The notes: generated by a model from the sequence alone, not told the origin. Numbered from the stretch's first letter, positions 1 to 9,612 are shown. The stretch is DNA of 64,000 nucleotides from Roseiflexus castenholzii DSM 13941 (GCF_000017805.1 NC_009767.1:2480001-2544000); one strand, 5' to 3'. A program made the numbers and translations.

Positions 1-1084
1 GCCAGGCTGCCGCGCGTCGGTACAGTGCATCCACATCTTCGGGAAAGGTGCAGCGCGCCTGACCGCGCAGCAGGTCGCCGAATAACCGATGAAAGCGAAA
101 CCAGGGTTCATCGTTCGGTGCGGACGGTAGGGGGACGATGAACCCATGCGTTTGCGCCAGCGTTTCGAGGAGCGCGGCGCTGCCGGTCGTTTCCGCCACT
201 GCATCACAGAGCGAACCGCAGAACCGCTCCAAGACGGCAATGCGCAACAACAATGCGCGCACCTCCGCCGGTTGTTGCGCAAGCACCTCGTCGGTCAGAT
301 ATTCGATAATGAATCGGTTGTGTTGCGCTAGTTGCGCGATATGTCGTGTCGGTGACGGTGCGGTATCGTCGCGCAACGCCAGCCCGGCCATGGACAGAGC
401 GGCGGGCCATCCTTCAGTCTGGCGGAGCAGGGTCATGATCTCTTCTGCGCTCAACCCCAGGCGCATAACATCATTGAGCAGCGTCGTCGTCTCGGTCAGA
501 TCAAAGCGCAGATCAGTCGCACGCACTTCGAGCAACTGCCCCCGCGCGCGCCAACGGTGCAGCGGCAGCGGCGGGTCGGCGCGTGTGATGAACACGATAT
601 GCAGATTCGGCGGTGCATACTCGATCAGAAAGGTCAGATCGTCGTGGATCGCATGCAGATCGATCAGGTGGTAATCGTCCAGAACGAGCACAAGGTGTTG
701 CGTTTGCGCAGTAATTTCGTTGAGTGTCGCAGCGAGCAGCGAACGAACCGGCGCAGGTTGCGGTCCGGTGAGCGCCTCGATCAACGTTGCGCCGCACGCA
801 GGAAGGGTGGTGTGCAGCGCCAGCGCCACATATCGCCAGAATTGAACCGGATCGTTGTCGTGAACGTCGAGTGTGAGCCATGCTATCGCCGCCGCGTGTC
901 GTGTTGCCAGCGCGCGCAGCGCCTCCTGCACCGCCATTGTTTTACCGAAACCGGTTGGAGCGCTGACGAGCGTCGCCGGAACATCAATGAGGCGGTGCAG
1001 TTGCGTGATGAGGCGCGGACGGGGAATGAAGCAATGGTGGCGGGCAGGAAGGGCGATTTTGGTTCTGAGCAGCGATTCGCTCAT
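1..1084 (-). CDS. MalT/LuxR-type ATP-dependent regulator, N-terminal part (cut by window edge)
   Basis: The minus-strand frame from the ATG at 1084 stays open to the window edge, giving about 361 residues of a longer protein. It starts MSESLLRTKIALPARHH, typical of MalT-like regulators. A Walker A motif APTGFGKT lies near residue 40 and a Walker B-like LVLVLDDYH near residue 125, followed by FITRADPPLPLHRWRARG, a sensor-type segment seen in the family. Near the edge is WFRFHRLFGDLLR, the conserved motif after the ATPase domain. Known MalT/LAL proteins are about 900 residues with a C-terminal LuxR helix-turn-helix; that part would lie outside the window, so its ligand and targets cannot be inferred. 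All three shorter frames in this stretch are shadows. Confidence 0.85.
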   Translation of the reverse strand, partial: MSESLLRTKIALPARHHCFIPRPRLITQLHRLIDVPATLVSAPTGFGKTMAVQEALRALATRHAAAIAWLTLDVHDNDPVQFWRYVALALHTTLPACGATLIEALTGPQPAPVRSLLAATLNEITAQTQHLVLVLDDYHLIDLHAIHDDLTFLIEYAPPNLHIVFITRADPPLPLHRWRARGQLLEVRATDLRFDLTETTTLLNDVMRLGLSAEEIMTLLRQTEGWPAALSMAGLALRDDTAPSPTRHIAQLAQHNRFIIEYLTDEVLAQQPAEVRALLLRIAVLERFCGSLCDAVAETTGSAALLETLAQTHGFIVPLPSAPNDEPWFRFHRLFGDLLRGQARCTFPEDVDALYRRAAAW

Positions 1085-1378
1085 ACAACCCCGATGGTCG
1101 AAACCCTTTCTGGCTGATCATTGTAACGCAAATCTGCGAGGTATTCCGATGCTCCTGATCATCGTGGTATGCCATGGGGCGTGGGCGCTTCCGTTCCCGG
1201 CGGGGCGGGTTGGGAGGGTAAAGTGCTCCTGCTCCCCACAGGAGCGGGCAGGGGTGGAGCGAAACTGTCGCGTGTGGAACGAATCTCAAGCGACACGCCG
1301 AACATTCGCGCCCCTGGTACTGCGACATGACCGGGATTGCTGGCGGTACTCCGCCATCTGGCGCATTCGGTGCGACGA

Positions 1379-1819
1379 TCACTTTTCGACGGGATACCCG
1401 GCGCGTTGCCACGCGAGAATGCCACCCTGCATGTTGTGGACGTTGGTGAAGCCGTTACGCCGCAGGAAATCAGTGATTTGCCCGCTCCGGTTGCCACTGC
1501 GACACGTCACGATCACGGTTTTGTCGGTCGGAATTTCATTCAGGCGTACAGGAACCGTCCCCATCGGCATGAGTCGCACGCCGGGAATGTGCCCGGCAGC
1601 GTATTCTTCCGGCTCGCGGACATCGAGCAGCACCACGTCGTCGCGCTCCATGATCGCGCGCACCGTGGCGACATCGACGTTGAGCGGCAGGTTTGCAACA
1701 TCGATGGTGCTCGATTGGACGATATTCGGCGCTACCGGCATCGAGGCCGCAGGCGCGCCTGCGCAGGAAGCCAGCACAAAAAGCGCGGTCGTCAACGTGA
1801 GGAAGAAGAGACGTTTCAT
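1379..1819 (-). CDS. Rhodanese-domain lipoprotein
   Basis: 146 residues. The ATG at 1819 is chosen because GGAGC lies 8 bases upstream and the protein then opens with a lipoprotein signal (MKRLFFLTLTTALFVLASC, lipid-attachment Cys19); the longer frame upstream is not gene-like. Residues 45-145 form one rhodanese domain with LLDVREPEEYAAGHIPG and the active-site loop CRSGNRSG (Cys106). Such proteins handle sulfane sulfur outside the membrane, but the physiological donor is unknown. It is a lone gene between a regulator and the restriction island. The stretch 1085-1378 upstream of the regulator start shows no gene. Confidence 0.9.
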   Translation of the reverse strand: MKRLFFLTLTTALFVLASCAGAPAASMPVAPNIVQSSTIDVANLPLNVDVATVRAIMERDDVVLLDVREPEEYAAGHIPGVRLMPMGTVPVRLNEIPTDKTVIVTCRSGNRSGQITDFLRRNGFTNVHNMQGGILAWQRAGYPVEK

Positions 1820-2310
1820 AACGTTTGCTCCGTTGAGGTACTGAGAACCAGGAACCGAGAACCAAGAAACCGGGAACAACGGCGCGCCCCATCCGCGCCC
1901 ATCCGTCCCGATCCGTGGCGATCCGTGTTCCATCGCGCACCCTCTTCCTGCGCAGAACACGGCGCGCCCCTTCTGCGCATGTCCCTTCAGGATCGCTGCA
2001 TCACAGCGGACAACTGCCAGGCATCGAATGACAGCAAGCGCGCGGCGCCGCCAGGGTGCGTCACACCTTTCATCGTTACATCCTCTTACGTGCTGTTCTT
2101 GAGTACTGTCAGATAATGTTTCGTTACTCCTCACAAATGACAACTTATAGAGTTTCTCAAGATTGAGATTACGGACACGCAACCGCATATTCGAGGCATG
2201 TCCCTCTTCCTAGTGCTTGCCCCTGTGGAAACAGATTGCAATGAAGAGCCTGTTATCTACGTTCTACCTGGTCTTGGGCATTATAAATCTGCGCCATGAG
2301 ATCGAGGAAA
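1820..2310. repeat. Intergenic stretch with a dispersed composite repeat
   Basis: Bases 1836-1885 are built from the words gagaacca/gaaccgag, the reverse complement of the ggttctcagttcttgg words at 9567-9612 and 39784-39829. Bases 1889-1926 repeat the word atccgt, as does 39745-39775. The same two low-complexity words therefore sit together at separate loci. The rest (1930-2310) becomes steadily AT-rich toward the restriction island and shows no convincing gene. Confidence 0.6.
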
Positions 2311-2976
2311 TCAATTGCCGTGCGAACGCGCGATAAAATTGTTTAAGGCCTCGCGCCAGGCATCGGGATTATACCAGAAGCAACCATAGCATCCTCTCTC
2401 ATCATCCTCTGGTATCCCTGCATCCCACTGATGGCCACCTTCAGCAAAGAAATTGATTCCTATGAATGTGCCTCGTTCACCGGTTTTCTTGCATTTTTCA
2501 CAATACCTACTTTTCCAAAGATTGTTTTCTCTAGTTAGCGGTTGAAAACGGCGATGTATTTCGTCTTCAGGCATATTTGGATCGAAATTCTCATTTTGAG
2601 ACCATCGTACTTGAGGGAAGCGGTGATCTATTTCTAATTTTTCTGGTGTGAGTTGTCGCAAAGTTATGGCTTCGATGTTCTTGTAATATGAAATGATCCT
2701 ACTTCGTAACTTCTGAGGTATTTGGAGGCGCACAAAAGAATTTCGGGTAGGTTTTAACGATACCAGGCGACGATGGACAGTTTTTTCGTTGCATGTTTGG
2801 CAAAATATCGTTTTGTTTTCAATTTCAAAACCATGGTGACGGATAATCTGAATGGCTTTAGCCGGTTGGGTGCCGGGAAGTTCGTGTTTACCACAATGCC
2901 ATTGCTGATCAGAAAGAGTGGCAAACATGATATGGATTTTCGTTCCTTCCTTAAAAGGATTATCTTTTTCGTTCAT
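2311..2976 (-). CDS. HNH-type restriction endonuclease (candidate)
   Basis: 221 residues. An HNH-like beta-beta-alpha-metal core can be read: EIDHRFPQVRW (Asp117-His118) and LTRENNLWKSRYC (147-159), with two Cys pairs, FCQTC (59/62) and CEKC (159/162), that could bind zinc. The gene follows a DNA methyltransferase with only 6 bases between them, which is the main reason to call it a restriction enzyme. There is little Shine-Dalgarno signal, so it may depend on translation of the methylase. The whole pair is far more AT-rich than its neighbours, suggesting transfer. Recognition sequence unknown. It could instead be a non-restriction HNH nuclease, but the context argues against that. Confidence 0.75.
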   Translation of the reverse strand: MNEKDNPFKEGTKIHIMFATLSDQQWHCGKHELPGTQPAKAIQIIRHHGFEIENKTIFCQTCNEKTVHRRLVSLKPTRNSFVRLQIPQKLRSRIISYYKNIEAITLRQLTPEKLEIDHRFPQVRWSQNENFDPNMPEDEIHRRFQPLTRENNLWKSRYCEKCKKTGERGTFIGINFFAEGGHQWDAGIPEDDERGCYGCFWYNPDAWREALNNFIARSHGN

Positions 2977-2982
2977 GGCAAG

Positions 2983-4110
2983 TCACCGTTTTTTGAAGAG
3001 GAAGATATATTCGTGTTTAAATATATAGAAACCTCCAGCAAGTGCGCGATAGCGCCATAACTCTTTTTGATTGCGTTTTGCGGATGTATCCTCGAAGTTC
3101 TTGATAATGATACTTTTGAGCGAAAAACCGCGCTTCATGACTTCACTCATGGTTTGGAAGCCAAGAGGTATCCATTCACCCTTTACGTATTTATCACCTA
3201 TGACTAGCACGAGATATCGTTCCTTGTCGAGTATTGGATTGATCCTGTCAACAAGTGTTCCCATCATCTCCAAGAACCTTTCAACTGATGGCGCATTCGA
3301 AAGATCGCGTGGGTCATGACTAAATTTAATGATATCGAAATAAGGTGGGTGCATAATAACCAGTTGTACGGACTTCGCTCCGTATTTTTGTAATACCGCA
3401 CCGTAATCGATATTCATACTATCATCATTGATAACATCAATAACAACATTGTATCTATTGGGTTCAGATGAAATAAGACGACGCGCATGTTCAACCATTT
3501 GAGGTTGTAATTCGACACCGATGGTGTTCCTTCCTAATCGCTGTCCTTCAATGAGCGTCGTTCCTGATCCTGCGAAGGTGTCTAAGACCCAATCACCCTT
3601 CTTAGTATAGCGACGCATCATCTGATAGGGGATTTGGGGGACGAAGTTACCCCAATAACCTGCTGTGTGAACTCCAGAACTATCACGCCGATCAATAAGC
3701 CACAAACTATCAGTATATATATCATCGTACTCTTTCCACCGATTGAGGTTTATGTCGTTAATGGAAACCGTTTTTACCTCGAGAATGCTCTTAAGTAAAC
3801 GTTCAACATAGTATTGTGCTCGATCAATTGTTAGAGAGTCAGATATTTGGTCAAGTTCGGAAATTAGGTAGTTTTTGCTGAAATCAGCAGTTCGTGTGCC
3901 ATCGCTATTATTTCGTAACTCGTCGTTAGGATCACAGATGCGACGCTTAATTTCTGTAATAGCATGGCGTAAACTGAGCATTGAGTTGATAGATTGACAT
4001 TTTTGGATAATATCTACCAGAATCGCTTCGTTCAGGTGGAGCATCTCATCTGGTGATCCGAAATAGTCATCTTCGAACAGGGGAAGATTTTGGAGCATGC
4101 GCTCACTCAT
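2983..4110 (-). CDS. DNA N6-adenine/N4-cytosine methyltransferase of a type II restriction system
   Basis: 375 residues; start ATG at 4110 with AAAGGAG 7 bases upstream. The SAM-binding motif DTFAGSGTT is at 167-175 and the catalytic motif HPPY at 244-247, so the order is motif I then IV. HPPY is less common than DPPY, NPPY or SPPY but known in amino-methyltransferases. An N-terminal ~130-residue helical region precedes the catalytic core and may help target recognition. It lies first in a two-gene operon with the HNH nuclease, as expected for a system in which methylation protects before cutting. Low GC relative to the window suggests horizontal acquisition. Confidence 0.88.
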   Translation of the reverse strand: MSERMLQNLPLFEDDYFGSPDEMLHLNEAILVDIIQKCQSINSMLSLRHAITEIKRRICDPNDELRNNSDGTRTADFSKNYLISELDQISDSLTIDRAQYYVERLLKSILEVKTVSINDINLNRWKEYDDIYTDSLWLIDRRDSSGVHTAGYWGNFVPQIPYQMMRRYTKKGDWVLDTFAGSGTTLIEGQRLGRNTIGVELQPQMVEHARRLISSEPNRYNVVIDVINDDSMNIDYGAVLQKYGAKSVQLVIMHPPYFDIIKFSHDPRDLSNAPSVERFLEMMGTLVDRINPILDKERYLVLVIGDKYVKGEWIPLGFQTMSEVMKRGFSLKSIIIKNFEDTSAKRNQKELWRYRALAGGFYIFKHEYIFLFKKR

Positions 4111-4185
4111 ATAATCACTCCTTTATTCTGTTTTAAGGATTTTCCTCCGCTCATTCTGGTTGTATGCCGAAAGTTGTGCATATTC

Positions 4186-4211
4186 GTAGCGCAAGATTAA
4201 TCTTGCGCTAC
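4186..4211. repeat. Perfect 26-bp palindrome
   Basis: Arms GTAGCGCAAG and CTTGCGCTAC around ATTAAT form a perfect palindrome at the GC boundary of the restriction island. A close relative (gtagcgcgag-atttat-ctcgc) recurs five times at 51.5-52.0 kb. It could fold as a hairpin or act as a protein site. The rest of 4111-4443 holds no supported gene. Confidence 0.8.
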
Positions 4212-4443
4212 TGTTACGCAAAAATTGAGACACTGCCATCGTTCTTCTTGAATGATCGAGTCAGGCGTGTGACGCACTCCGCGCATACAACAGTACATTT
4301 GCACCTATGCTATGCCTTAAGCCTGCTGAAGCGAGGCTGGCGGCGGTTGGTTGTGCCGGTTCCCATCTCTTTTATCGTCTGGCGGCTTTTATGCGGCGTT
4401 GGACAGTCCAGTGCATGTCGCTTTCTTCGATCATTCGATGTCG

Positions 4444-4830
4444 TCATGGCGAACGCCTCAACGCAATCGCTTCGATCTCCACCCGCGCATCGCGTGGCAA
4501 CCGCGCGACCTGGATCGTCGAACGCGCTGGCGGATTAGTGGCGAAGAATTCGGCATAGACAGCATTCATGGCGGCGAAGTCGCTCATATCGGCAAGGAAA
4601 ACCGTCGTTTTGACCACTTGATCGAGCGAACTGCCTGCGGCTGTGAGCACTGCCTGAAGGTTTGCCAACACCTGGCGCGTCTGCACCGCCACGTCCCCTT
4701 CGACCAGAACGCCGTCGGGAGTCAGCGGAATCTGCCCCGAGCAAAACACGAAGCCGTCAGCAATGATCGCCTGTGAGTATGGACCAATCGCCTGCGGCGC
4801 ATCTGGTGTTTGTACGACTGTACGATCCAT
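4444..4830 (-). CDS. ridA: RidA/YjgF family enamine/imine deaminase
   Basis: 128 residues, the usual family length. The ATG at 4830 (MDRTVVQTPDAPQAIG) has AAGGGG upstream; the longer frame to 4947 would run into the divergent gene's promoter. Family signatures are IGPYSQAI near residue 18, FCSGQIPL, and the C-terminal VARLPRDARVEIEAIA with the conserved Arg that binds the substrate carboxylate. RidA hydrolyses reactive 2-aminoacrylate and related imines, protecting PLP enzymes. It is divergent from the membrane glycosyltransferase at 4902. Confidence 0.93.
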   Translation of the reverse strand: MDRTVVQTPDAPQAIGPYSQAIIADGFVFCSGQIPLTPDGVLVEGDVAVQTRQVLANLQAVLTAAGSSLDQVVKTTVFLADMSDFAAMNAVYAEFFATNPPARSTIQVARLPRDARVEIEAIALRRSP

Positions 4831-4888
4831 GGGCACGCCCCTTTCTGCTGAAGTAGATGCCGGGACTATTGTAGCAGAAACATTCGAG

Positions 4889-4894
4889 TATAAT
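4889..4894 (+). promoter_or_regulatory. -10 TATAAT of a probably leaderless gene
   Basis: A consensus TATAAT lies 7 bases before the GTG at 4902, so the transcript would begin at or within a base or two of the start codon. No consensus -35 at 17 bases is seen (ttgtag lies at 4869-4874, spacing 14). Confidence 0.55.
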
Positions 4895-4901
4895 ACGGTG
4901 C

Positions 4902-7766
4902 GTGAGGAGTAAGACGATTTCAGGCGATCCGCCTGCACTACAGCCAACCGTCAGCGCGTATGCGCGCCTGACGCTGCGTTATCGTGATGCGCGTCTGGCG
5001 CTGGTTGTTGTGCTGGCGCTTCTGGTGGGCATCTTTGCGTATCAGGCGCCGGTTGATGCGACGATCTTCGTCGGTTGGCCCGGCGACCGCCTGTTTTTGC
5101 AGGCAAGCGAGGGCGCTGGCGCTGCCGACCGGTTCACCTTCTACGGCGATGAAATCACCGCTGACGCGCCGGGGGGGCGCAGCCGCTGGACGCACCAGGG
5201 AGCGCGGATTGATCTGGCAGGTCTGGGCAAGGGTGCGCTTGTGGTGACGGTGCGCGCGCAGGGGTGGCCCCCCGATGCCCTCAACCGCGCGACGCGCCAG
5301 CCGGAGGTGACGGTCATAGCGGACGATACGTTCATTGGACGCTTCACGCCAGGCGAACAGTGGGCAGAGTACGATGTCGCTGTTCCCGCCGAGGTGCGGC
5401 GCAGCAATGACCTGACGCTGATGCTGGTTGCGTCGGATGTCTTCACCAGCACGAGCATCTACAACGATCCTCGTCCAAAAGGAATCCGCATCGACGCTAT
5501 TCGGGTGCGCAGCGTCGGTGATGGTCCATTCGTGCCTGCGCTGGCGCCGGTGCTCTGGTTGACGGTGGGTGGAGGGGTCTGGTTTCTGGCGCTGGCAGGG
5601 GGCACTCGCAAGCCAACGTTTGCCTTCGTTGCTGCGACGCTGCTCGTCAGCGGTGCAGCGCTTGCGCTGGCGGCGGCGCGCATCTGGACGGTTGTACTGT
5701 TGCCATGGCTCGCCGGGGCCGGCATTGCGCTGCTGATCTGGCAGCATCGCGTCGCTCTGGTGCGCCATCCGCTGCGCCTGGCGCGCCGCTTCACGCGCGG
5801 GTCGGCGCTCGGCTATGGGCTGCTGGCGGCAACAGGCGCGTGGCTGGTGGCGATGATCATTCAGTATGCCCCGCCGATGCCGCGCCTGGAACAGTTCTGG
5901 GAGTTTTTTCCCGACTCGCTCATCTATACGCTGATCACGCTGGGCAGTCTGGCGCTGATCCTGGTCTACGGGCGCAATGGAGTGCCCCGCCTGGCGCAGG
6001 CGACGGTGCGCATGGCAGGTTCGCGGCGCGGTGCGACGCTGACGCTGACGCTCCTGCTGGCAGTGTGGGTTGGCTATCTGGGGGCGGTCATTCTGGCGAT
6101 GCCATATGTCGGGCATGCCGACTATGCCGATAATGCGGTCGTGGCGCGCAATCTCCTTGCCGGACGAGGATGGACGGTCGATTATGTGACGCAGTTCTAC
6201 CGCCTCTACGACGGTGTCACGCGCCCGCAGGAAACATGGCCCCTGCTGCAACCGGTGTGGGTGGCGTCTTCGTTTGCGCTTTTTGGCGTCAGTAATTGGG
6301 CTGCGAAGATTCCGAACCTGCTGTTTCTCACTGTGCTGGCGCTGGCGGTCTATCAGGCTGGCGCGCGCCTGTGGGACCGGCGCGTCGGATTGGTTGCAGT
6401 CGTGTTGCTCATCACCAGTCATCTCTACTTCAAACTGGTAATCTATGTGACGAATGACCTGGGGTTTGCGCTGTTTGCGTTCGGCGCACTGCTGCTGCTG
6501 TATCGCGCCTGGGGTGCGCCGGATGCGATGGCGCTCGCGTCGCGTTTGCGCTTTGGGAGCATATCGCAGCAATTGGCGTTGACGATCCTCTCTGGTGCGT
6601 TAACCGGTCTGATGCTCTTGCAAAAGCCGGGAAGCGGCGGGTTGATCGCGCTGGGCATGGGATGGTGGTTCCTGCGGGTGCGCTTTGACACCTGGCCGCG
6701 AACCCTGGCCGATCTGCGCACGCGACTGGCGCCCGTAGCGGCGTGGGGTGTGGTTGCGTTTGTGTTGCTGGCGCCGTATCTGGCGCGGAATATGCTCACC
6801 TTCGGCGTGCCGTTCTATTCGACCGAGGGCAAGGATGCGTGGGTGCTGGAGTACACGACATGGGATCAGATCTATGCCGTGTATACCACCGAGGAAGGGT
6901 TCAGTACGCTCGGCGTTCCCGACCGCAGCTGGATTCTGCGGTGGGGATTCGACCGCACCCTGGTCAAAATGGAGCGACAGGTGCGCGCACTGCGCGACTA
7001 TCTGCTACCATCCTGGCAGCATGCCCCTTTCGGATTGAGCGAGTGGTTCGGGCGCGCCGACAAGGATCGCCTGCTGTTTGATCCAGGCGCGTGGCTGGCG
7101 CTCTTCGGCGCTATGGCTGTCATAGCATCACATCGCCGCCTGATGACCCTGCTCGGCGCAGCGTTTGTGCCATACACGCTGTTTCTGATCGTCTACTGGC
7201 ACACGAATGAAGAACGTTACTGGGTTGTGGTGATGCCGTGGCTTGCGCTTTTCGCTTCGGCAACGCTGTGGTGCATCTATGACCGGATCGCTGCGCTGTC
7301 CGATGGTCGTTGGACGCCATTCGGGTTGCTGGCAGTCGTTGCACTGATAGCGGCGATCATCGCGCCGTCCTGGTCTCCAATCGCCGAAAAGGTGCGCGAC
7401 GAACCGAACCTGTATCGCGCCGATCTCGACGCCTATGACTGGCTGAAGCGCAACACGCCGTCTGATGCCGTAGTGATGACGCGCAACCCGTGGCAACTCA
7501 ACTGGCACAGCGAACGTCCGGCGCTCATGATACCGTACACGACCGACCGGGAGACCTTCCTGCGCCTGGCGCGCCGCTACAATGTGCGCTATCTGATGAT
7601 CGATACCTTGCAGCGCCCTGAGCCGGAAGTGCGCCGCCTGCTCGATGCCATGATCGCCGATCCGGCATTGGGGTTCCGCGAAGTCTACCGCACACCAGTG
7701 TATCGCGCCGATTTTCGCGGCGTAACGAAGGAGATGATCGCCGTTGTGTACGCATTCCCGCAGTGA
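4902..7766 (+). CDS. Large polytopic GT39-like glycosyltransferase / membrane protein
   Basis: 954 residues from a GTG start. An early membrane segment (LALVVVLALLVGIFAYQ, about 33-49) is followed by a ~170-residue soluble domain and then many hydrophobic segments from about residue 220 to 820. The stretch PYVGHADYADNAVVARNLL at about 400 resembles the acidic first-loop motif of ArnT/PMT-type (GT39, GT-C fold) enzymes, which use a polyprenyl-phosphate sugar donor on the outer face of the membrane. The C-terminal ~130 residues are soluble. No Shine-Dalgarno precedes the start, consistent with leaderless translation. It leads a run of glycan genes. Donor and acceptor cannot be read from sequence. 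Confidence 0.78.
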   Translation: MRSKTISGDPPALQPTVSAYARLTLRYRDARLALVVVLALLVGIFAYQAPVDATIFVGWPGDRLFLQASEGAGAADRFTFYGDEITADAPGGRSRWTHQGARIDLAGLGKGALVVTVRAQGWPPDALNRATRQPEVTVIADDTFIGRFTPGEQWAEYDVAVPAEVRRSNDLTLMLVASDVFTSTSIYNDPRPKGIRIDAIRVRSVGDGPFVPALAPVLWLTVGGGVWFLALAGGTRKPTFAFVAATLLVSGAALALAAARIWTVVLLPWLAGAGIALLIWQHRVALVRHPLRLARRFTRGSALGYGLLAATGAWLVAMIIQYAPPMPRLEQFWEFFPDSLIYTLITLGSLALILVYGRNGVPRLAQATVRMAGSRRGATLTLTLLLAVWVGYLGAVILAMPYVGHADYADNAVVARNLLAGRGWTVDYVTQFYRLYDGVTRPQETWPLLQPVWVASSFALFGVSNWAAKIPNLLFLTVLALAVYQAGARLWDRRVGLVAVVLLITSHLYFKLVIYVTNDLGFALFAFGALLLLYRAWGAPDAMALASRLRFGSISQQLALTILSGALTGLMLLQKPGSGGLIALGMGWWFLRVRFDTWPRTLADLRTRLAPVAAWGVVAFVLLAPYLARNMLTFGVPFYSTEGKDAWVLEYTTWDQIYAVYTTEEGFSTLGVPDRSWILRWGFDRTLVKMERQVRALRDYLLPSWQHAPFGLSEWFGRADKDRLLFDPGAWLALFGAMAVIASHRRLMTLLGAAFVPYTLFLIVYWHTNEERYWVVVMPWLALFASATLWCIYDRIAALSDGRWTPFGLLAVVALIAAIIAPSWSPIAEKVRDEPNLYRADLDAYDWLKRNTPSDAVVMTRNPWQLNWHSERPALMIPYTTDRETFLRLARRYNVRYLMIDTLQRPEPEVRRLLDAMIADPALGFREVYRTPVYRADFRGVTKEMIAVVYAFPQ

Positions 7767-7911
7767 GGCGAGCGACGTTGAATATTGCATATGGGAAGAC
7801 AGAGGCGTTGCATTGCAACGTCGCCGCGCGGGGGCAGGAGGAAACGCGACAAAGCAAAGTTATTGTCTCTGCGCCCTCTGTGTCGCTGTGGTTAAGAATA
7901 ATGGTCCAGAT

Positions 7912-9144
7912 ATGAACATTCTCATGCTCACCTCGTCGTACCCAAAGTACGTTGGGGAGACGACAGCGCCCTTCGTTGAAGCGATAGCGGTCGGTCTGGC
8001 GCGACGGCGGCACACGGTGCATGTTGTTGCGCCGTTTCACCCCGATGTGCGGCGCGCGCCGGTTGAGTACGGCGTGCGGTTGCACTTTTACCGCTATGCC
8101 CCACACCGCGTTCTCAATGTCTATGGCTATGCCGAGTCGTTGCATGCCGACGTTGGTCTGCGCCGCACGGCGCTGGCGGCGGTTCCGTTTGCGCTGGCAG
8201 CGTCGCTCCGGGCGCTGCTGCACCTGACGCGCCATCACCGGTTCGATGTGATCCACGCGCACTGGGTGCTGCCAAATGGCGCACCGGCTATGCTTGCCGC
8301 CCGGTTGCGCAACCTGCCGCTGGTCGTCAGCCTGCACGGGTCCGATGTCTATCTGGCGTCCAGGGGATGGCCCCTCGCGCTGAGCGCCGTCGCCGTCTTT
8401 CGCAGCGCGGGCGCTATCACCGCGTGCAGCAGTGATCTGTATCAGCGCGCGCTGCGCCTCGGCGCGCCGCCTGCGCACACAACGGTCATTCCATACGGCG
8501 TTGATGCGCACGCCTTTCGCCCCGATCCGCGCGCTGGCATCCAGGTGCGCGCCGAATTGCACCTGCCACCTGATACGTTGCTTATTCTCGCCATGGGCAG
8601 AATGGTCTACAAGAAAGGATTCACCTTCCTGCTTGATGCGCTGCCGCACATCCGCGCACTGCATCCGCGTGCGACCCTGGTGCTGGCGGGGTACGGCGAT
8701 CTCCTCGATGAACTGAAGGAGCATGCCAGGAGGCTCGGTGTCGCAGATGCGGTCATTTTTCCGGGGCAGCTTCCACGCGACCGCGCGGCGCGCTACGTCG
8801 CCGCCGCCGATGTGTATGTCGTACCCTCGGTGCGTGATGATGCCGGTAATGTTGATGGCCTGCCCAATACGCTCCTCGAAGGTATGGGAGCGGCGCGCCC
8901 GATTGTTGCGACTCGCACGGCCGGCATTCCCGATGTCATCGCCGATGGTGTGCATGGCCTGCTCGTCCCGGAACGCGACCCGGTGGCGCTGGCTGATGCC
9001 ATCGTGCGTCTGCTGAGTGATCGCAATCTTGCAGCGCGTCTTGGAGAAGCGGCGCGCCGCCGGGTGCTGGACGAACTCTCCTGGGATGTGACGGCGGTGC
9101 GCTTCGAGGAGGCGTACCGTCATGCCGTTGAATGTAAACTTTAG
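7912..9144 (+). CDS. GT4-family glycosyltransferase (GT-B fold)
   Basis: 410 residues. The ATG at 7912 (MNILMLTSSYPKYVGETTAP) is chosen over the longer frame because it gives the classic GT4 opening; the upstream stretch reads through repeat-like DNA. Features: VIHAHWVLPNG near 115, LHGSDVYLASRG near 140, LAMGRMVYKKGFTFLLDAL near 225, and the donor-binding region EGMGAARPIVATRTAGIPDV near 325. These proteins transfer a sugar from a nucleotide donor at the cytoplasmic membrane face. Likely part of exopolysaccharide or glycolipid synthesis with its neighbours. Confidence 0.9.
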   Translation: MNILMLTSSYPKYVGETTAPFVEAIAVGLARRRHTVHVVAPFHPDVRRAPVEYGVRLHFYRYAPHRVLNVYGYAESLHADVGLRRTALAAVPFALAASLRALLHLTRHHRFDVIHAHWVLPNGAPAMLAARLRNLPLVVSLHGSDVYLASRGWPLALSAVAVFRSAGAITACSSDLYQRALRLGAPPAHTTVIPYGVDAHAFRPDPRAGIQVRAELHLPPDTLLILAMGRMVYKKGFTFLLDALPHIRALHPRATLVLAGYGDLLDELKEHARRLGVADAVIFPGQLPRDRAARYVAAADVYVVPSVRDDAGNVDGLPNTLLEGMGAARPIVATRTAGIPDVIADGVHGLLVPERDPVALADAIVRLLSDRNLAARLGEAARRRVLDELSWDVTAVRFEEAYRHAVECKL

Positions 9145-9179
9145 CCCGCAGCGCCCCGGCGTCCCGCTGCGCGCCACGG

Positions 9180-9540
9180 CAATCATGACGTCATTGCAAC
9201 AAGCAACCACGAAGGTCACCAATGGACACGAAGGAAATGCGCTTCATGTTGATTCACCTTTTCCCCTTCGTGCGCTTCGCGTCCTTGGTGGTGAAGCCTT
9301 CTATGACTTCACCACAACAAGCAACCACGAAGGTCACCAAGGGATACACAAGAAATGCGCTTTTATGTTTCTTCCCCTTCGTGCGCTTCGCGTCCTTGGT
9401 GGTGAAGCCGGTGTGCAGACGACATCGGCGCTGTAACCACGAAGGTCACAAAGGGACACAAAGGAAATGCGCTTCATTTTTATCAACCTTCGTGCGCTTC
9501 GTGTCCTTTGTGGTTAATCTTTTTTGCAGTGGACTCATTA
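9180..9540. repeat. Tandem dispersed repeat, aaccacgaaggtcac family, three units
   Basis: Units begin near 9190, 9309 and 9434, each opening aaccacgaaggtcac and ending ccttcgtgcgcttcg...ggtggt. The end is a rough inverted copy of the beginning, so each unit could fold. The same family fills 17980-18577. Short frames here encode only repeat peptide and are not genes. Confidence 0.85.
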
Positions 9541-9566
9541 TTGTACGAATGACCGCACATGAGCAT

Positions 9567-9612
9567 CAGTTCTCGGTTCTTGGTTCTTGGTTCTCAGTTC
9601 TCACTTCTCGAT
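9567..9612. repeat. ggttctcagttc low-complexity repeat
   Basis: Tandem words tcggttcttgg/ggttctcagttctc lie immediately upstream of the next gene. The same words occur at 39784-39829 and, inverted, at 1836-1885. Confidence 0.7.

Noticed and set aside
4938..6572. 544-codon minus-strand frame opposite the membrane glycosyltransferase
   Set aside because: Its composition (Arg, Gln, His rich) is typical of antisense reading of a GC-rich membrane-protein gene; no family resemblance.
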